Positions 45,182 to 54,562 of a DNA stretch of 64,000 bases are shown here, piece by piece. Within the stretch, counting starts at the first letter, position 1, and the number at the start of each line of letters is the position of its first letter. The DNA is from Mesorhizobium loti (GTDB taxonomy: Bacteria > Pseudomonadota > Alphaproteobacteria > Rhizobiales > Rhizobiaceae): the NCBI RefSeq assembly GCF_003148495.1, contig NZ_QGGH01000002.1:930001-994000 (forward strand), in the 5' to 3' direction. The position numbers and the translations under genes are program-made. The notes under the pieces are model-generated. The model was not told where the DNA came from. It saw only the letters and a list, made by a program, of their open reading frames with translations, and ran no database searches.

Positions 45182-46041
45182 GCCCGACGTTTGGCATTGC
45201 CTTCGGCGGCGGCGGCGCGCGAGGGTTGGCGCATATCCATGTCATCGAGGCGCTTGACGAACTGGGCATCAGGCCGGTGGCCATTGCCGGCTCGTCGATC
45301 GGCGCCATCATGGGTGCCGGCATGGCCGCCGGCATGACCGGCAAGGACATCCACGACTATGCCCGCTCGATCCTCGGCCGCCGCGCCGAAGTGGCGAGCC
45401 GCATGTGGCGGGCACGGCCTGGCACGATCGCCGAAGCCATGCAGGGCGGTATCCGCGTCAGCCAGTTCAATGTCGAGCGTATCCTGAAGGCCTTTCTGCC
45501 CGAGGCCATCCCCGAAACCTTTGCCGAACTCAAGATCCCGCTCAAGGTAACGGCGACAGACTATTTCGGCCACAAGCTCGCCGTGTTCGACGACGGCGAT
45601 TTGCACTCCGCACTTGCAGCGTCAGCGGCCATACCCGCCGTGTTCCGTCCCGTGACGCGCGACGGCAGGCTGCTGATCGACGGCGGCATCTACAACCCCG
45701 TGCCGTTCGACCTGATCGAAAACGATGCCGACATCATCATCGGCGTCGACGTGGTCGGCGCGCCGGAAGAGGTCGACCGCAAACAGCCGACCTCCGTCGA
45801 TCTGATGTTCGGCGCGACACAGCTGATGATGCAGTCGATCATCGCCAACAAGCTGAAGCAATCCCGACCCGACATCCTGGTCCGCCCGGCTGTATCAAAG
45901 TTCCGCGTGCTCGATTTCCTGAAGATCGACGCCTTGATGAACGAGACGGTCGATATCAAGGACGAGCTGAAGCGGCAGGTGGAGAAGGTGCTGGAGGCGA
46001 GGAGCAGCAAACGCAAAAGCGGCAAGCGGATCGCCAGCTGA
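45178..46041 (+). CDS. Patatin-like phospholipase
   Basis: A 287-residue acyl hydrolase of the RssA/patatin type: an oxyanion hole GGGGARG (residues 10-16), nucleophile elbow GSSIG with Ser40, and the catalytic Asp in [12 protein letters not shown]. No signal peptide is seen, so it is probably cytoplasmic or membrane-associated. It overlaps the M16 gene by four bases (ATGA) and is the last gene of that operon. The lipid substrate is unknown. Confidence 0.9.
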   Translation: MSPTFGIAFGGGGARGLAHIHVIEALDELGIRPVAIAGSSIGAIMGAGMAAGMTGKDIHDYARSILGRRAEVASRMWRARPGTIAEAMQGGIRVSQFNVERILKAFLPEAIPETFAELKIPLKVTATDYFGHKLAVFDDGDLHSALAASAAIPAVFRPVTRDGRLLIDGGIYNPVPFDLIENDADIIIGVDVVGAPEEVDRKQPTSVDLMFGATQLMMQSIIANKLKQSRPDILVRPAVSKFRVLDFLKIDALMNETVDIKDELKRQVEKVLEARSSKRKSGKRIAS

Positions 46042-46080
46042 GCTGTCGTTCGATCCCTGCAGATCACTTGAGATGACTTG

Positions 46081-46136
46081 GAAGATCAGGTCGGAAGACG
46101 ATCCGGTATCGTCTCCCGACCCATCGCATGATCTTC
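46081..46136. terminator. Long bidirectional terminator hairpin
   Basis: The stem is built from GAAGATCA (46081-46088), GGTCGG, one mismatch and AGACGAT on the left, and ATCGTCT, CCGACC and TGATCTTC (46129-46136) on the right, around a ccggt loop with one asymmetric bulge. It lies between the ends of the patatin gene and the convergent solute-binding-protein gene. Confidence 0.75.
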
Positions 46137-46138
46137 GT

Positions 46139-47794
46139 TCAGGCGCTTTCGTCCAACCAGACATTCTCGAAATTCTGTTCGAAGGTCGGGTGGATGCCGT
46201 AGTTCTTCACCGACTTCGTCGAGTGGTTGTAAATCTTGCGCCAATAGGGCTGGATGATGATACCCGAGCTCTGCAGGATCTTCTCGATATCGACCATCAG
46301 TTCGCGCCGCTTGTCGACGTCGGCGACGGTCAGCGCCTTGGCGATCTTCTCGTCCAGTTCCTTGTTGGAATAGGCGGACTCATTCCACGATTCGCCGGTG
46401 CGATAGGCGAGCGCGATGACCTGCACGCCGAGCGGGCGCATGTTCCAGTTGGTCATCGAGAACGGGTATTTCGTCCAGTCGTTCCAGAAGGTGGAACCCG
46501 GCAGGACCGTGCGCTTGACCTTGAAGCCGGCCTCGCGGAGCTGGGCTGCGATCGAATCGGCAGTGTTCTTGTGCCAGTCTTGGTCGAGCCCGATCAGTTC
46601 GTGCTCGAACTCCATCTGGCCGGCCTCGGTCATCAAGGCCTTGGCCTTGGCGATGTCTCGCGACACTTTTGGCAGCTCGGCATATTCGGGATGGATGGCG
46701 CAGACGTGATGGTTTTCGCCGAGCGTGCCGGCATCGCCATAGCCAAGCTTCAGCACGGTCGCATTGTCGACGGCAAGCTGGATCGCCTGGCGCACCTTCT
46801 GGTCGTCGTAAGGCTTGTTGTTGACGTTGGTGCGCGCCACGATGGTGTTGGCCGTCACCACCTCATGCTTGACCAAGCCCATCTTGTCGAGGATGGAGAC
46901 ATAGTCCGCTGTCGTCTCGTAGTTGGTGTTGACCTCGCCGGATTCGAAGGCGCTGATCATCGCGTTGGCCTCGGTGCCGTAGTCGATGAACTCGATGCCA
47001 TCGAGATGCGCCTCGCCGCCCCACCATTTGCCGTTGACGCGGCGCTTCAGCACGACTTTCGAGCCGACATCGTAGGACACCAGTTCGAACGGTCCGGTGC
47101 CGATCGGATTCTTCACGAAATTGCTGCCCATCTTCTCATAGTCGCGGTGGACGACCAGCGCCGGATAATCGGAGAAGCCGGCGATGATCGAGATGTCGGA
47201 GTCCGGCAGCTTCAGCTTGATCGTGTAGTCGTCGACCTTGACGATGGCGCCAGCAAGCAGCTTGCCGGTCTTGGCATCGATGAGCGCGCCCATGCGCGCC
47301 GCCATCGAATTGCCCTCGGCCGACTTGTCGCACCAGCGCGTCAGGTTGAAGACCACGTCGTCGGCGTTGAAATCGTCGCCATTGTTCCATGTGACGCCCT
47401 GGCGAACCTTGAGCGTGTATTCGGTGGCGTCGTCGTTGATTTCCCAGCTTTCAAGCAGGATCGGCTTGAAGGTGAATTCGTTGGTGTATTTGACCAGCGG
47501 TTCCAGCGTTTGCCGAGTGACGTTGGCCATTTCCGACCAGTCATAGGTCCGCGGATCCTTCTGTTCCTTGACGCTGGTCGCGACTTTCAGCACGCCGCCC
47601 TTTTTCGGCTCCTCGGCCCGCGCAACCGTCGGCGCGGCGAGGCCAAGCATTGCGTAGGCGGCTGCGGTCGTTGCGCCGAATGCACTGGCGATCGCCAGGA
47701 ACTCGCGACGGTCGACCGCGCCTGCCTTGGCGCTCTCGGCCATCGCCGTGACGAAATCAGGAATGCGGCCGCCATTGCTCTTGAACATTGTCAT
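46139..47794 (-). CDS. ABC transporter solute-binding protein, family 5 (peptide/nickel type), Tat-exported
   Basis: A 551-residue extracytoplasmic protein of the DppA/OppA class, with family blocks such as [20 protein letters not shown] and the [12 protein letters not shown] loop. Its N-terminus has a twin-arginine signal ([14 protein letters not shown], then a hydrophobic stretch to AARA-like cleavage near residue 60), unusual for a solute-binding protein and suggesting export of a folded or cofactor-bound form. No permease or ATPase genes lie beside it. GGGGAGAAC precedes ATG 47794. The ligand may be the amine used by the upstream catabolic genes. Confidence 0.88.
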   Translation of the reverse strand: MTMFKSNGGRIPDFVTAMAESAKAGAVDRREFLAIASAFGATTAAAYAMLGLAAPTVARAEEPKKGGVLKVATSVKEQKDPRTYDWSEMANVTRQTLEPLVKYTNEFTFKPILLESWEINDDATEYTLKVRQGVTWNNGDDFNADDVVFNLTRWCDKSAEGNSMAARMGALIDAKTGKLLAGAIVKVDDYTIKLKLPDSDISIIAGFSDYPALVVHRDYEKMGSNFVKNPIGTGPFELVSYDVGSKVVLKRRVNGKWWGGEAHLDGIEFIDYGTEANAMISAFESGEVNTNYETTADYVSILDKMGLVKHEVVTANTIVARTNVNNKPYDDQKVRQAIQLAVDNATVLKLGYGDAGTLGENHHVCAIHPEYAELPKVSRDIAKAKALMTEAGQMEFEHELIGLDQDWHKNTADSIAAQLREAGFKVKRTVLPGSTFWNDWTKYPFSMTNWNMRPLGVQVIALAYRTGESWNESAYSNKELDEKIAKALTVADVDKRRELMVDIEKILQSSGIIIQPYWRKIYNHSTKSVKNYGIHPTFEQNFENVWLDESA

Positions 47795-47868
47795 TGCGTT
47801 CTCCCCTTGGTTTCAATCCCTGATGCGCTGTTGATTGCAGCGGCCTTGTTGGTTCATCGTAGACATTG

Positions 47869-47905
47869 GCCGGCGCGATGGGATCGAAAAGGATTCAGCG
47901 CCGGC
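47869..47905. terminator. GC-rich hairpin between the prpD-like and binding-protein genes
   Basis: GCCGGCGC (47869-47876) and GCGCCGGC (47898-47905) form an eight-pair stem. It lies in the 156-base gap downstream of the MmgE/PrpD gene on the minus strand and could end or attenuate the upstream transcript. No clear T-run was seen. Confidence 0.4.
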
Positions 47906-47950
47906 TGAGAATAATTCCGTCCGGCGCCGCGATAGCGATTGTCCGTGGCT

Positions 47951-49306
47951 TCAGCAGTCGAGCGGCGCGACAGTCAGATCGATCAGCCGGCTAAGCCCTT
48001 GGCTGTCCAGGGCATCGAAGGACAGCGCCATCGCTTCCATTTCGTCGGCCCGGTCCTTGCCGATCAGTCCGTCGGTGAAAGTCGCATATTTCTGGTGAAA
48101 CTCGTCGTCGTTCATCGGGTTGTCGCGATCGCCTTTCGGCGTGCGCGGCTCCGACATGATTTCGCGTCCGTCCTTCAGGTAAAGCGTCACGTCGGCCCAG
48201 CGCTTGCCGACGCTGATGCGGGTATAGTGCTCGGTCTCCACCAATTCGGTGGCGTTGGAAATGCGACGGATCTCTTCGTCCTGCAGAACTTGCGGCAGCA
48301 GCTCCTGCGGTCCGATCTTGCCGCGCACGATCATCGTCGCGACCGGGAATGCGATCGAATAGCTCATCTCGTCCAGCGTCTTCGGATTGTGGCCGGCAAG
48401 CCGCACCGCATAGTGGAAGGTCTGGATGCGCACGCGCGCGACATCCTCGCTGGAAAGCTTGTTGTCGCGCATCAGGTCGCGCGCGGCATCGATCGATGGG
48501 TGCGCCCAGCGGCAGACGGGATAGGGTTTGTACGAGGTATCTTCGACGACGCGCCAGGCCTGTCCGAGGTCGCTCCACCAGGGTGCGGCGGCTTGCCCTT
48601 CGGCTGTGATCGCCGGTGCCCCGGTGAAGCCGAGTTCCGCCATATAGGCCGCCATGACGCCGGACGGCGCGCCCCAGCCGACGCCGTCGCGCAGCATGGT
48701 CGGGAAATCGATGCAGCGCATCATCTGGCTGCGCGGACCGTGGTATTCGGCAATGCCGGCGGCATGGCGCGTCTGCTCCTGGCTGAGCCGCAGCAGCCGG
48801 GACACTCCGGCCGCTACGCCGACCGCGGTCCACGCCCCTGACGTGTGATAGTCGGACACGGTGCCGTGTAGGGTCAGCCCGGCGCGGTAGGAAACCTCAT
48901 AGGCGACGGCCAGCGCAACCATCAACTCTTCGCCGGAGAGTGCGGCGCCCGAGGCCCTGAGCGAATCCGCAACGGCGAGCAGGGCCGGAAACACCGCCGA
49001 GCCGGCATGGCCCTTGCAAGGGCTGGTGGTGTCATGTCCGTCGATGGAATCGATGGTGAAGGCGCCGGCATAGGCCGCACCCGCTGGGCTGACCGGGCGC
49101 CCGTCGAAGATCATCCGGGCCGCGATTTCGGGCGACGAACGCCACAGCCGATCGGCGATTGTCTTGGTGATCGACGATATCTCCGTCGTCGAGCCCACCG
49201 CTGCCACGCCAAGCGTATCGGCAAAACTGCGCCTCAGCACGGCGCGCATCGCTTCGGGAATGGCGTCGTATGTCAGGCTGCCGGCAAACTCGGAAAAGCT
49301 GGTCAC
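47951..49306 (-). CDS. MmgE/PrpD-family protein
   Basis: A 451-residue protein of the 2-methylcitrate dehydratase / iminodisuccinate epimerase / cis-aconitate decarboxylase fold (AFADTLGVAAVG-like start; GAFTIDSIDGHDTTSPCKGHAGSAVFPALLAVAD; YKPYPVCRWAHPSIDA). GTG 49306 is preferred over the TTG at 49327 because GAGGGAGG lies directly upstream. It follows the ThDP-enzyme gene by 17 bases. The substrate is unknown; many relatives in amine or amino-acid clusters are uncharacterised. Confidence 0.87.
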   Translation of the reverse strand: MTSFSEFAGSLTYDAIPEAMRAVLRRSFADTLGVAAVGSTTEISSITKTIADRLWRSSPEIAARMIFDGRPVSPAGAAYAGAFTIDSIDGHDTTSPCKGHAGSAVFPALLAVADSLRASGAALSGEELMVALAVAYEVSYRAGLTLHGTVSDYHTSGAWTAVGVAAGVSRLLRLSQEQTRHAAGIAEYHGPRSQMMRCIDFPTMLRDGVGWGAPSGVMAAYMAELGFTGAPAITAEGQAAAPWWSDLGQAWRVVEDTSYKPYPVCRWAHPSIDAARDLMRDNKLSSEDVARVRIQTFHYAVRLAGHNPKTLDEMSYSIAFPVATMIVRGKIGPQELLPQVLQDEEIRRISNATELVETEHYTRISVGKRWADVTLYLKDGREIMSEPRTPKGDRDNPMNDDEFHQKYATFTDGLIGKDRADEMEAMALSFDALDSQGLSRLIDLTVAPLDC

Positions 49307-49323
49307 GTTAAAACCTCCCTCAT

Positions 49324-51021
49324 TCAATTCGACAGACGCTGCCTGACGGTGCGCCGGCTGTTCAAGGCGGACACCGTCATATTCGGGCCAAGGTGATCGG
49401 CGCCGACCTTGACGTGGATGACCGCCGCCTTGCCGCTGGCCAGAGCGCGTTCGAACGCCGGCTCGAAATCGTCGGTCGCTTCCACCGTTTCACCATGGCC
49501 GCCATAGCCGATCGCCACGGTTGCGAACTCCGGATTGGTGAGGCCGGTGCCGGAATTGCGGCCGGGAAAGGCGCGTTCCTGGTGCATGCGGATGGTGCCG
49601 TAGGAACGGTTGTCGACGACGATGAAGATCGGATCGAGACCGTACTGGATCGCGGTGGCGAACTCCTGGCCATTCATCAGGAAGTCGCCGTCACCCCCGA
49701 TATAGATGGCCGGCGCATCGGGATCGGCGATCTTGGCGGCAACCGCTGCCGGTACGCCAAAGCCCATGGCGCCGCACACCGGCGCCAGCGCGCCGCGAAA
49801 CCGGCGATAGCGGAAATGGATGTTGGGCCAGTCGGAGGCATTGCCGGCCCCTGTGGTCACGAAGGCATCGGCCGGCAGCCGCTGGCTTAGGAACCGCATG
49901 ACCGCGCCCATGTCGACGGGGCCGGGCTGCACGGCAAGATCGAGCATGGCCAGGTAGCGCTGCCTTGCCGAGGCACGGATCGCGGCGCGCCCTGGAGTGC
50001 CGCCGGGTGCCGCGATGGCCGCCAGGGCAACTGCAAAAGCATTCGGGTCGGCCTGCACCAGAAGGTCGGCCTGATAGAGCCGGCCAAGCTCCTCGGCGCC
50101 GGGATGCACGTGCACCAGCGGGCAGTGCGCAACGGGCGATGGTATCAGCGAGAATTTCAGTGTCGTGCCGTCACCCAGCCGGGAGCCGACGGCAAGGATG
50201 AGGTCGGCTTCACGGCAATAGTCGTTGGGCATCGGTGCGCCACCGAAGCCAAGGTTGCCTATGTAGTTTGGATGATCATGGGGAAACAGGCCCTGGCGGC
50301 GGAAGCCGACGGCGACGGGAAGGCCGAAGTTTTCAGCTGCCTGGATGATGGCGTCATGGCCGGCTTGCGTCCAGTTGGCGCCGCCAAGCAACAGCAGTGG
50401 CCGCTTGGCGCGTGCCAGCATGGTTTCGATCGCGGCCATGTCGGCGGCCAGCGGCGCGACGGGCGTCGCCATCGCCGGTTTCAGGTCCGGCGTGTCGCAT
50501 TCGGCCTTGAGCATATCTTCCGGCAGGACCAGAACGACAGGGCCGGGGCGGCCGGAAATCGCGGTTCGCCAGGCCCGGTTGACGTATTCGGGGATGCGCG
50601 ACGGGTGATCGATTTCCGCCACCCATTTGCACATCGGCCCAAAGACGCGGCGATAGTCGAGTTCCTGGAAGGCTTCGCGGTCACGGTGCGCGGTCGAAAT
50701 CTGTCCGACCAGAAGGATGAGCGGCGTCGATCCTTGATAGGCCGCATGCAGGCCGATCGCGGCGTTCATCGCGCCCGGACCACGGGTGACGAAACAGACG
50801 CCCGGCTCGCCGGTGGCGTCGGCGTAGGCAGCCGCCATGAAGCAGGCGCCGCCCTCGTGGCGACAGGTGATGTAGCGGATCAAATTGGCGCGCTGCCACA
50901 GCGCATCGAGCGCCGTCAGATAGCTTTCGCCCGGCACGCCGAAGACGGCTTTGCAGCTGTTTTGCAACAGAGAGCTGATGAGTATCTGACCGCCGTTTCG
51001 CAAGATCGCCCCGCTTTTCAT
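49324..51021 (-). CDS. Thiamine-diphosphate-dependent enzyme, acetolactate-synthase-like
   Basis: A 565-residue ThDP enzyme of the pyruvate oxidase / AHAS superfamily. The Pyr domain has the cofactor-activating Glu56 (TCRHEGGA), the middle domain follows, and the PP domain has GGDGDFLMNGQEFATAIQYGLDP, then VVDNRSYG (the GDG...N metal-binding motif). It is not the biosynthetic ilvB, because no small subunit gene is adjacent. Candidates are a 2-oxoacid decarboxylase, a carboligase or a benzaldehyde-lyase-like activity. ATG 51021 is chosen over a longer basic leader. Confidence 0.87.
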   Translation of the reverse strand: MKSGAILRNGGQILISSLLQNSCKAVFGVPGESYLTALDALWQRANLIRYITCRHEGGACFMAAAYADATGEPGVCFVTRGPGAMNAAIGLHAAYQGSTPLILLVGQISTAHRDREAFQELDYRRVFGPMCKWVAEIDHPSRIPEYVNRAWRTAISGRPGPVVLVLPEDMLKAECDTPDLKPAMATPVAPLAADMAAIETMLARAKRPLLLLGGANWTQAGHDAIIQAAENFGLPVAVGFRRQGLFPHDHPNYIGNLGFGGAPMPNDYCREADLILAVGSRLGDGTTLKFSLIPSPVAHCPLVHVHPGAEELGRLYQADLLVQADPNAFAVALAAIAAPGGTPGRAAIRASARQRYLAMLDLAVQPGPVDMGAVMRFLSQRLPADAFVTTGAGNASDWPNIHFRYRRFRGALAPVCGAMGFGVPAAVAAKIADPDAPAIYIGGDGDFLMNGQEFATAIQYGLDPIFIVVDNRSYGTIRMHQERAFPGRNSGTGLTNPEFATVAIGYGGHGETVEATDDFEPAFERALASGKAAVIHVKVGADHLGPNMTVSALNSRRTVRQRLSN

Positions 51022-51108
51022 GGCGACCCTAGGGGCGCGCCCAAAGCGTCTCAATCGAATAAAATTTCGCTGCCGATGAATTGATTTCGGACCGGTGGCG
51101 AAAGCCCG

Positions 51109-52008
51109 TCAGTCGCTGCGAAGGCTGGTGCTGAGCGACAGCAGCCAGGCCTTGAAATGCTTGACGCGGGCGAGACCGGTCGAGCGCTTCGGTGCGATGA
51201 AGTAATAGGCGCCGCCGGTCGGCACATCCTCGGCAAAGGGTGCGATCAGCGAGCCGCGCTTCAGCAGGAGATCGCCATAGGGGCGGCGGTTCATCGCCAC
51301 GCCCATGCCTTCGCTTGCGGCAAGCAAGGCGTGGGAGCGGGAATCGAACATCAGTTTCGGCACCTGGTTCGAGCCCGCAACGCCCATTTTCTCGAACCAG
51401 AAATCCCATTCATGCGGCACGTATTCGCAGCCGATCAGCCGCCGCCCAATCAGGTCCTCCGGCGTCTCGATCGGCCCGTTGTGGCGCAGATAGTCCGACG
51501 AGACGACCGGTGCGATAACCTCGTCGATCAGCTTCTCGCACATATGTTCCGCCGGCGCTGTCATGGCATAGCGAATGTCGATGTCGATGCTGGAGCCGGA
51601 GAATTCGATGTCGTCCGGCTTGGTTATCAGCTTGACGGTTATCTCGGGATTGGACGACAAAAAATCGTCCAACTGCGGGATCAACCACATCTGTGCCAGC
51701 GACTGGAACAGGTGGATGGTCAACCCGCCATTCTTGGTGTCCTGCATCACCGACAGCGTGCTCGCCTCGATGCGGTCCAGCGCGTCGCCCAGCCCTTCGA
51801 GATATTTCTCGCCGATCTCGGTGAGCTTCAGGCCGGTCTGCTCGCGCAGGAAAAGCCTGGCGCTGACAAAGGTCTCCAGCGACTTGATCTGATGGCTAAC
51901 GGCGGAACTCGAAATCAGCAGTTCTTCGGCGGCGTCGGCCAGGCTGCCGGCCCGGGCCGCTGCCTCGAAGGCCCGCAACGCGGCAAAGGGAGGTAACCGC
52001 CTTGCCAT
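51109..52008 (-). CDS. LysR-family regulator (GcvA-like)
   Basis: A 299-residue regulator with N-terminal winged HTH (residues about 5-64; PPFAALRAFEAAARAGSLADAAEELLISSSAVSHQIKSLE) and a periplasmic-binding-fold effector domain. The short SSSAVSHQI recognition helix and AFEAAAR start are typical of the GcvA branch, which often controls amine and amino-acid catabolism. GGAGGAG lies upstream of ATG 52008. It lies on the same strand as the flanking catabolic genes and probably controls them. Confidence 0.9.
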   Translation of the reverse strand: MARRLPPFAALRAFEAAARAGSLADAAEELLISSSAVSHQIKSLETFVSARLFLREQTGLKLTEIGEKYLEGLGDALDRIEASTLSVMQDTKNGGLTIHLFQSLAQMWLIPQLDDFLSSNPEITVKLITKPDDIEFSGSSIDIDIRYAMTAPAEHMCEKLIDEVIAPVVSSDYLRHNGPIETPEDLIGRRLIGCEYVPHEWDFWFEKMGVAGSNQVPKLMFDSRSHALLAASEGMGVAMNRRPYGDLLLKRGSLIAPFAEDVPTGGAYYFIAPKRSTGLARVKHFKAWLLSLSTSLRSD

Positions 52009-52106
52009 TTTCGCCAACTCCTCCGGGCGCCGGAACCCACTGCTCCAGCGCCGCACCTATAGGGGTTTTCAAGAGACGGTGGAAGATTGGAGGCCCAACC
52101 GCAGCG

Positions 52107-54524
52107 TCACGCCCGCATGCGCAGCCCTTGCGGATCATAGCGCGGGCCGTCCGAAACCGACGCGGCACGGCGTTTGCCGTTGATCTCGACCTCGAAGCCG
52201 GCGCCGCTATCGACAATATGCGATTTGAGATAGCCAAGTGCCAGGCTTTCATTTGTCGTGTAGCCATAAGCACTCGAGGAGACGTAGCCGACATAGACAT
52301 CGTCGCGGAACACCGGCTCGCCGCCGCTGCAATCGGCGTCGCCGGCATCGACGGACAAGGTGACGAAGCGCTCGGCGGCCCCTTGCGCACGATGACCGCG
52401 TGCCGCTTCCTCGCCGATGAAGCCGGAGCGTTTCCAGTCGACGAAACGGTCCATGCCGGTCTCCATGACCGTGTAATCCGGCGCCAGATCGAGGCCCCAG
52501 CTCTTGAAGGCTTTTTCGACGCGCAGGCTGGCCAGTGCCCGGCTGCCGGCCGGCACCAGCCCAAGGCCGGCGCCGGCGCGCAGCAGCGCATCGTAAAGGC
52601 CGGCCTGGTACATTGCGGGCGTGTAGATCTCGTAGCCGAGCTCGCCTGAAAACGAGACCCTGAGCACGATCGCATCGGTCGCCGCCTCGAGCTCCATGTG
52701 CCTGACCGACAGGAACGGAAACGCATTATTCGACACATCGCTGTGCGTTATCCCGGCCAGAATCCGCCGCGCGTTCGGCCCGGCGAGCATCAGCCCGCTC
52801 CAGCCGTCGGACAGGTTCTCGACCGAAATGCCTGGCGTCTTGTGGGCGTCGAACCAGCGCATATGCTGACCCTGCATGGTGCCGGCGCCAAGCAGGAGAT
52901 AGCTGCCGTCGTCGAGTTTCGACACGGTCAGGTCGCCGATCAGCCGGCCTTTTTCCGACAGCATCGGCGACAGCGCCACAGCGCCGGGTCGTTCGGGAAT
53001 CCGTCCCGCCAGCAGCCACCGCAGCCAGCCGCAGGCAGCATCTCCCGAGACGCGGTATTTGGCGAAGGTCGATATTTCGAACAGGCCGGCAGCGCTTCGC
53101 ACCGCCTTGCATTCCTCGCCGACGGTCTTCCACCAGTTCTGCCTGCTATAGCCGAAGATATCCCGCTGTTCGTCGCCAGGCCGCGCAAACCACAGCGGCT
53201 GCTCCCAGCCATTGTTGAAGCCGAAGACGGCGCCTCTGGCCTTCTGTGCCGCATAGGCCGGAAACGTCCGCAAGGGCCGGCCGGCGGCACATTCGAGATG
53301 CGGGTAGGGGCGCTCCTGCCGGTTCTCGTAGTAATATTTGGTCCGCTCGAAGGTGAAGCGCTTGCCGGCCCAGCGGCCGAAGCGGGCGACGTCCCAGAAA
53401 TTCACATCCATCTCCGGCTCGCCGTCGACGATCCATTCCGAGATCACCTTGCCGATGCCGGCGCCCTGGTTCAGGCCGCTCATCACGCCGCAGGCGCAGA
53501 AATAGTTCTTCAGCTCCGGATGCGGTCCGAGCAGTGGCCCGAGGTCGGGCGAAAAGATCATCGGTCCGTTGATGACGCGCTTGATGCCGGCTTCGCCGAG
53601 GCACGGCATGCGGTCCATCGCCACCTCGAAATTGCGATCCATGCGGGCCAGGTCGTTGGGCAACAGCTCGTGGCCGAAATCGAGCGGCGTGCCGTCGAAG
53701 GCCCAGTGATGGCACGTGTTTTCATAGGCGCCGAGCAGGATGCCTTTGCCTTCCTGGCGTGAGTAATAGCCGGCTTCGCTCTCGCCGATCGTCGGCAACT
53801 CGTGGTCCATCGCTTCGATTTCGGGGATCGCTTCGGTCACCAGATAGTGGTGTTCGACCGGCAGCAGCGGCAGCTTGATGCCGGCCAGCGCGCCAACCTC
53901 GCGCGCCCACAGGCCGGCGGCGTTGACGACGAATTCGGCGTGGATGGTGCCGCCTGGTGTTTTGACGTCCCAGCCGCCATCGGCGCGCGGCGTCGTTGCC
54001 GTCACCGGCGTGTGGCGATGGATCTTCGCACCGAGCTTGCGCGCCGCAGCGGCAAAGGCATTGGTCGCCGAGGACGGATCGACATGGCCCTTGATCGGCT
54101 CCCACAGCACCGCCTTGAGGTTTTTGGTGTCGAGGACCGGCGCTCGGTCCCTGGCTTCCTCGAAGGTGATCCATTCCGCCTCGACGCCGTTGCGCCGGGC
54201 GCGGGCCCGGGCAATCGCCAGCGTCGTGACCTCGTCGTTCGATGCCGCCAGATGCATGCCGCCGGTCGGATGGTAGCCGACGGCCTGTCCGCTCTCGCGC
54301 TCGATCTCCGGATAGAGATTGATCGTGTAGACCTGCAGCCGCTGGGCGTTGGATGGCCTGGTCAGCGAGAACAGATTGCCGGCGGCGTGCCAGGTCGAGC
54401 CGGATGTCAGTTCCGAGCGCTCCAGCAGCACCACATCCTTCCAGCCTTTTTTGGCCAGGTGATAGAGGATGGCGCAGCCGGTTATCCCACCGCCGATCAC
54501 CACCACGCGGGCATGTGTATCCAT
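52107..54524 (-). CDS. Dimethylglycine/sarcosine dehydrogenase-like flavoprotein with GcvT domain
   Basis: The 805-residue protein has an N-terminal FAD-dependent oxidoreductase domain of the DAO type (GGGITG dinucleotide motif at 11-16; His46 in SGSTWHAAG, at the position that carries covalent FAD in relatives), a short FAO-like linker, and a C-terminal aminomethyltransferase/GcvT folate-binding domain (about 430-800; GELGYEIYTP and KAFKSWGLDL blocks). Relatives oxidatively demethylate dimethylglycine or sarcosine and pass the one-carbon unit to tetrahydrofolate. ATG 54524 is clear. It sits 38 bases after the MttB-family gene. Confidence 0.92.
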   Translation of the reverse strand: MDTHARVVVIGGGITGCAILYHLAKKGWKDVVLLERSELTSGSTWHAAGNLFSLTRPSNAQRLQVYTINLYPEIERESGQAVGYHPTGGMHLAASNDEVTTLAIARARARRNGVEAEWITFEEARDRAPVLDTKNLKAVLWEPIKGHVDPSSATNAFAAAARKLGAKIHRHTPVTATTPRADGGWDVKTPGGTIHAEFVVNAAGLWAREVGALAGIKLPLLPVEHHYLVTEAIPEIEAMDHELPTIGESEAGYYSRQEGKGILLGAYENTCHHWAFDGTPLDFGHELLPNDLARMDRNFEVAMDRMPCLGEAGIKRVINGPMIFSPDLGPLLGPHPELKNYFCACGVMSGLNQGAGIGKVISEWIVDGEPEMDVNFWDVARFGRWAGKRFTFERTKYYYENRQERPYPHLECAAGRPLRTFPAYAAQKARGAVFGFNNGWEQPLWFARPGDEQRDIFGYSRQNWWKTVGEECKAVRSAAGLFEISTFAKYRVSGDAACGWLRWLLAGRIPERPGAVALSPMLSEKGRLIGDLTVSKLDDGSYLLLGAGTMQGQHMRWFDAHKTPGISVENLSDGWSGLMLAGPNARRILAGITHSDVSNNAFPFLSVRHMELEAATDAIVLRVSFSGELGYEIYTPAMYQAGLYDALLRAGAGLGLVPAGSRALASLRVEKAFKSWGLDLAPDYTVMETGMDRFVDWKRSGFIGEEAARGHRAQGAAERFVTLSVDAGDADCSGGEPVFRDDVYVGYVSSSAYGYTTNESLALGYLKSHIVDSGAGFEVEINGKRRAASVSDGPRYDPQGLRMRA

Positions 54525-54562
54525 TCCGTCAGAAATCCACTTTTTGCTGTTTTCAAAGGGTA

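Noticed and set aside
46073..47908. A 611-residue open frame opposite the family-5 binding-protein gene
   Set aside because: Antisense shadow without motifs. The opposite strand encodes a signal peptide and a full binding protein.
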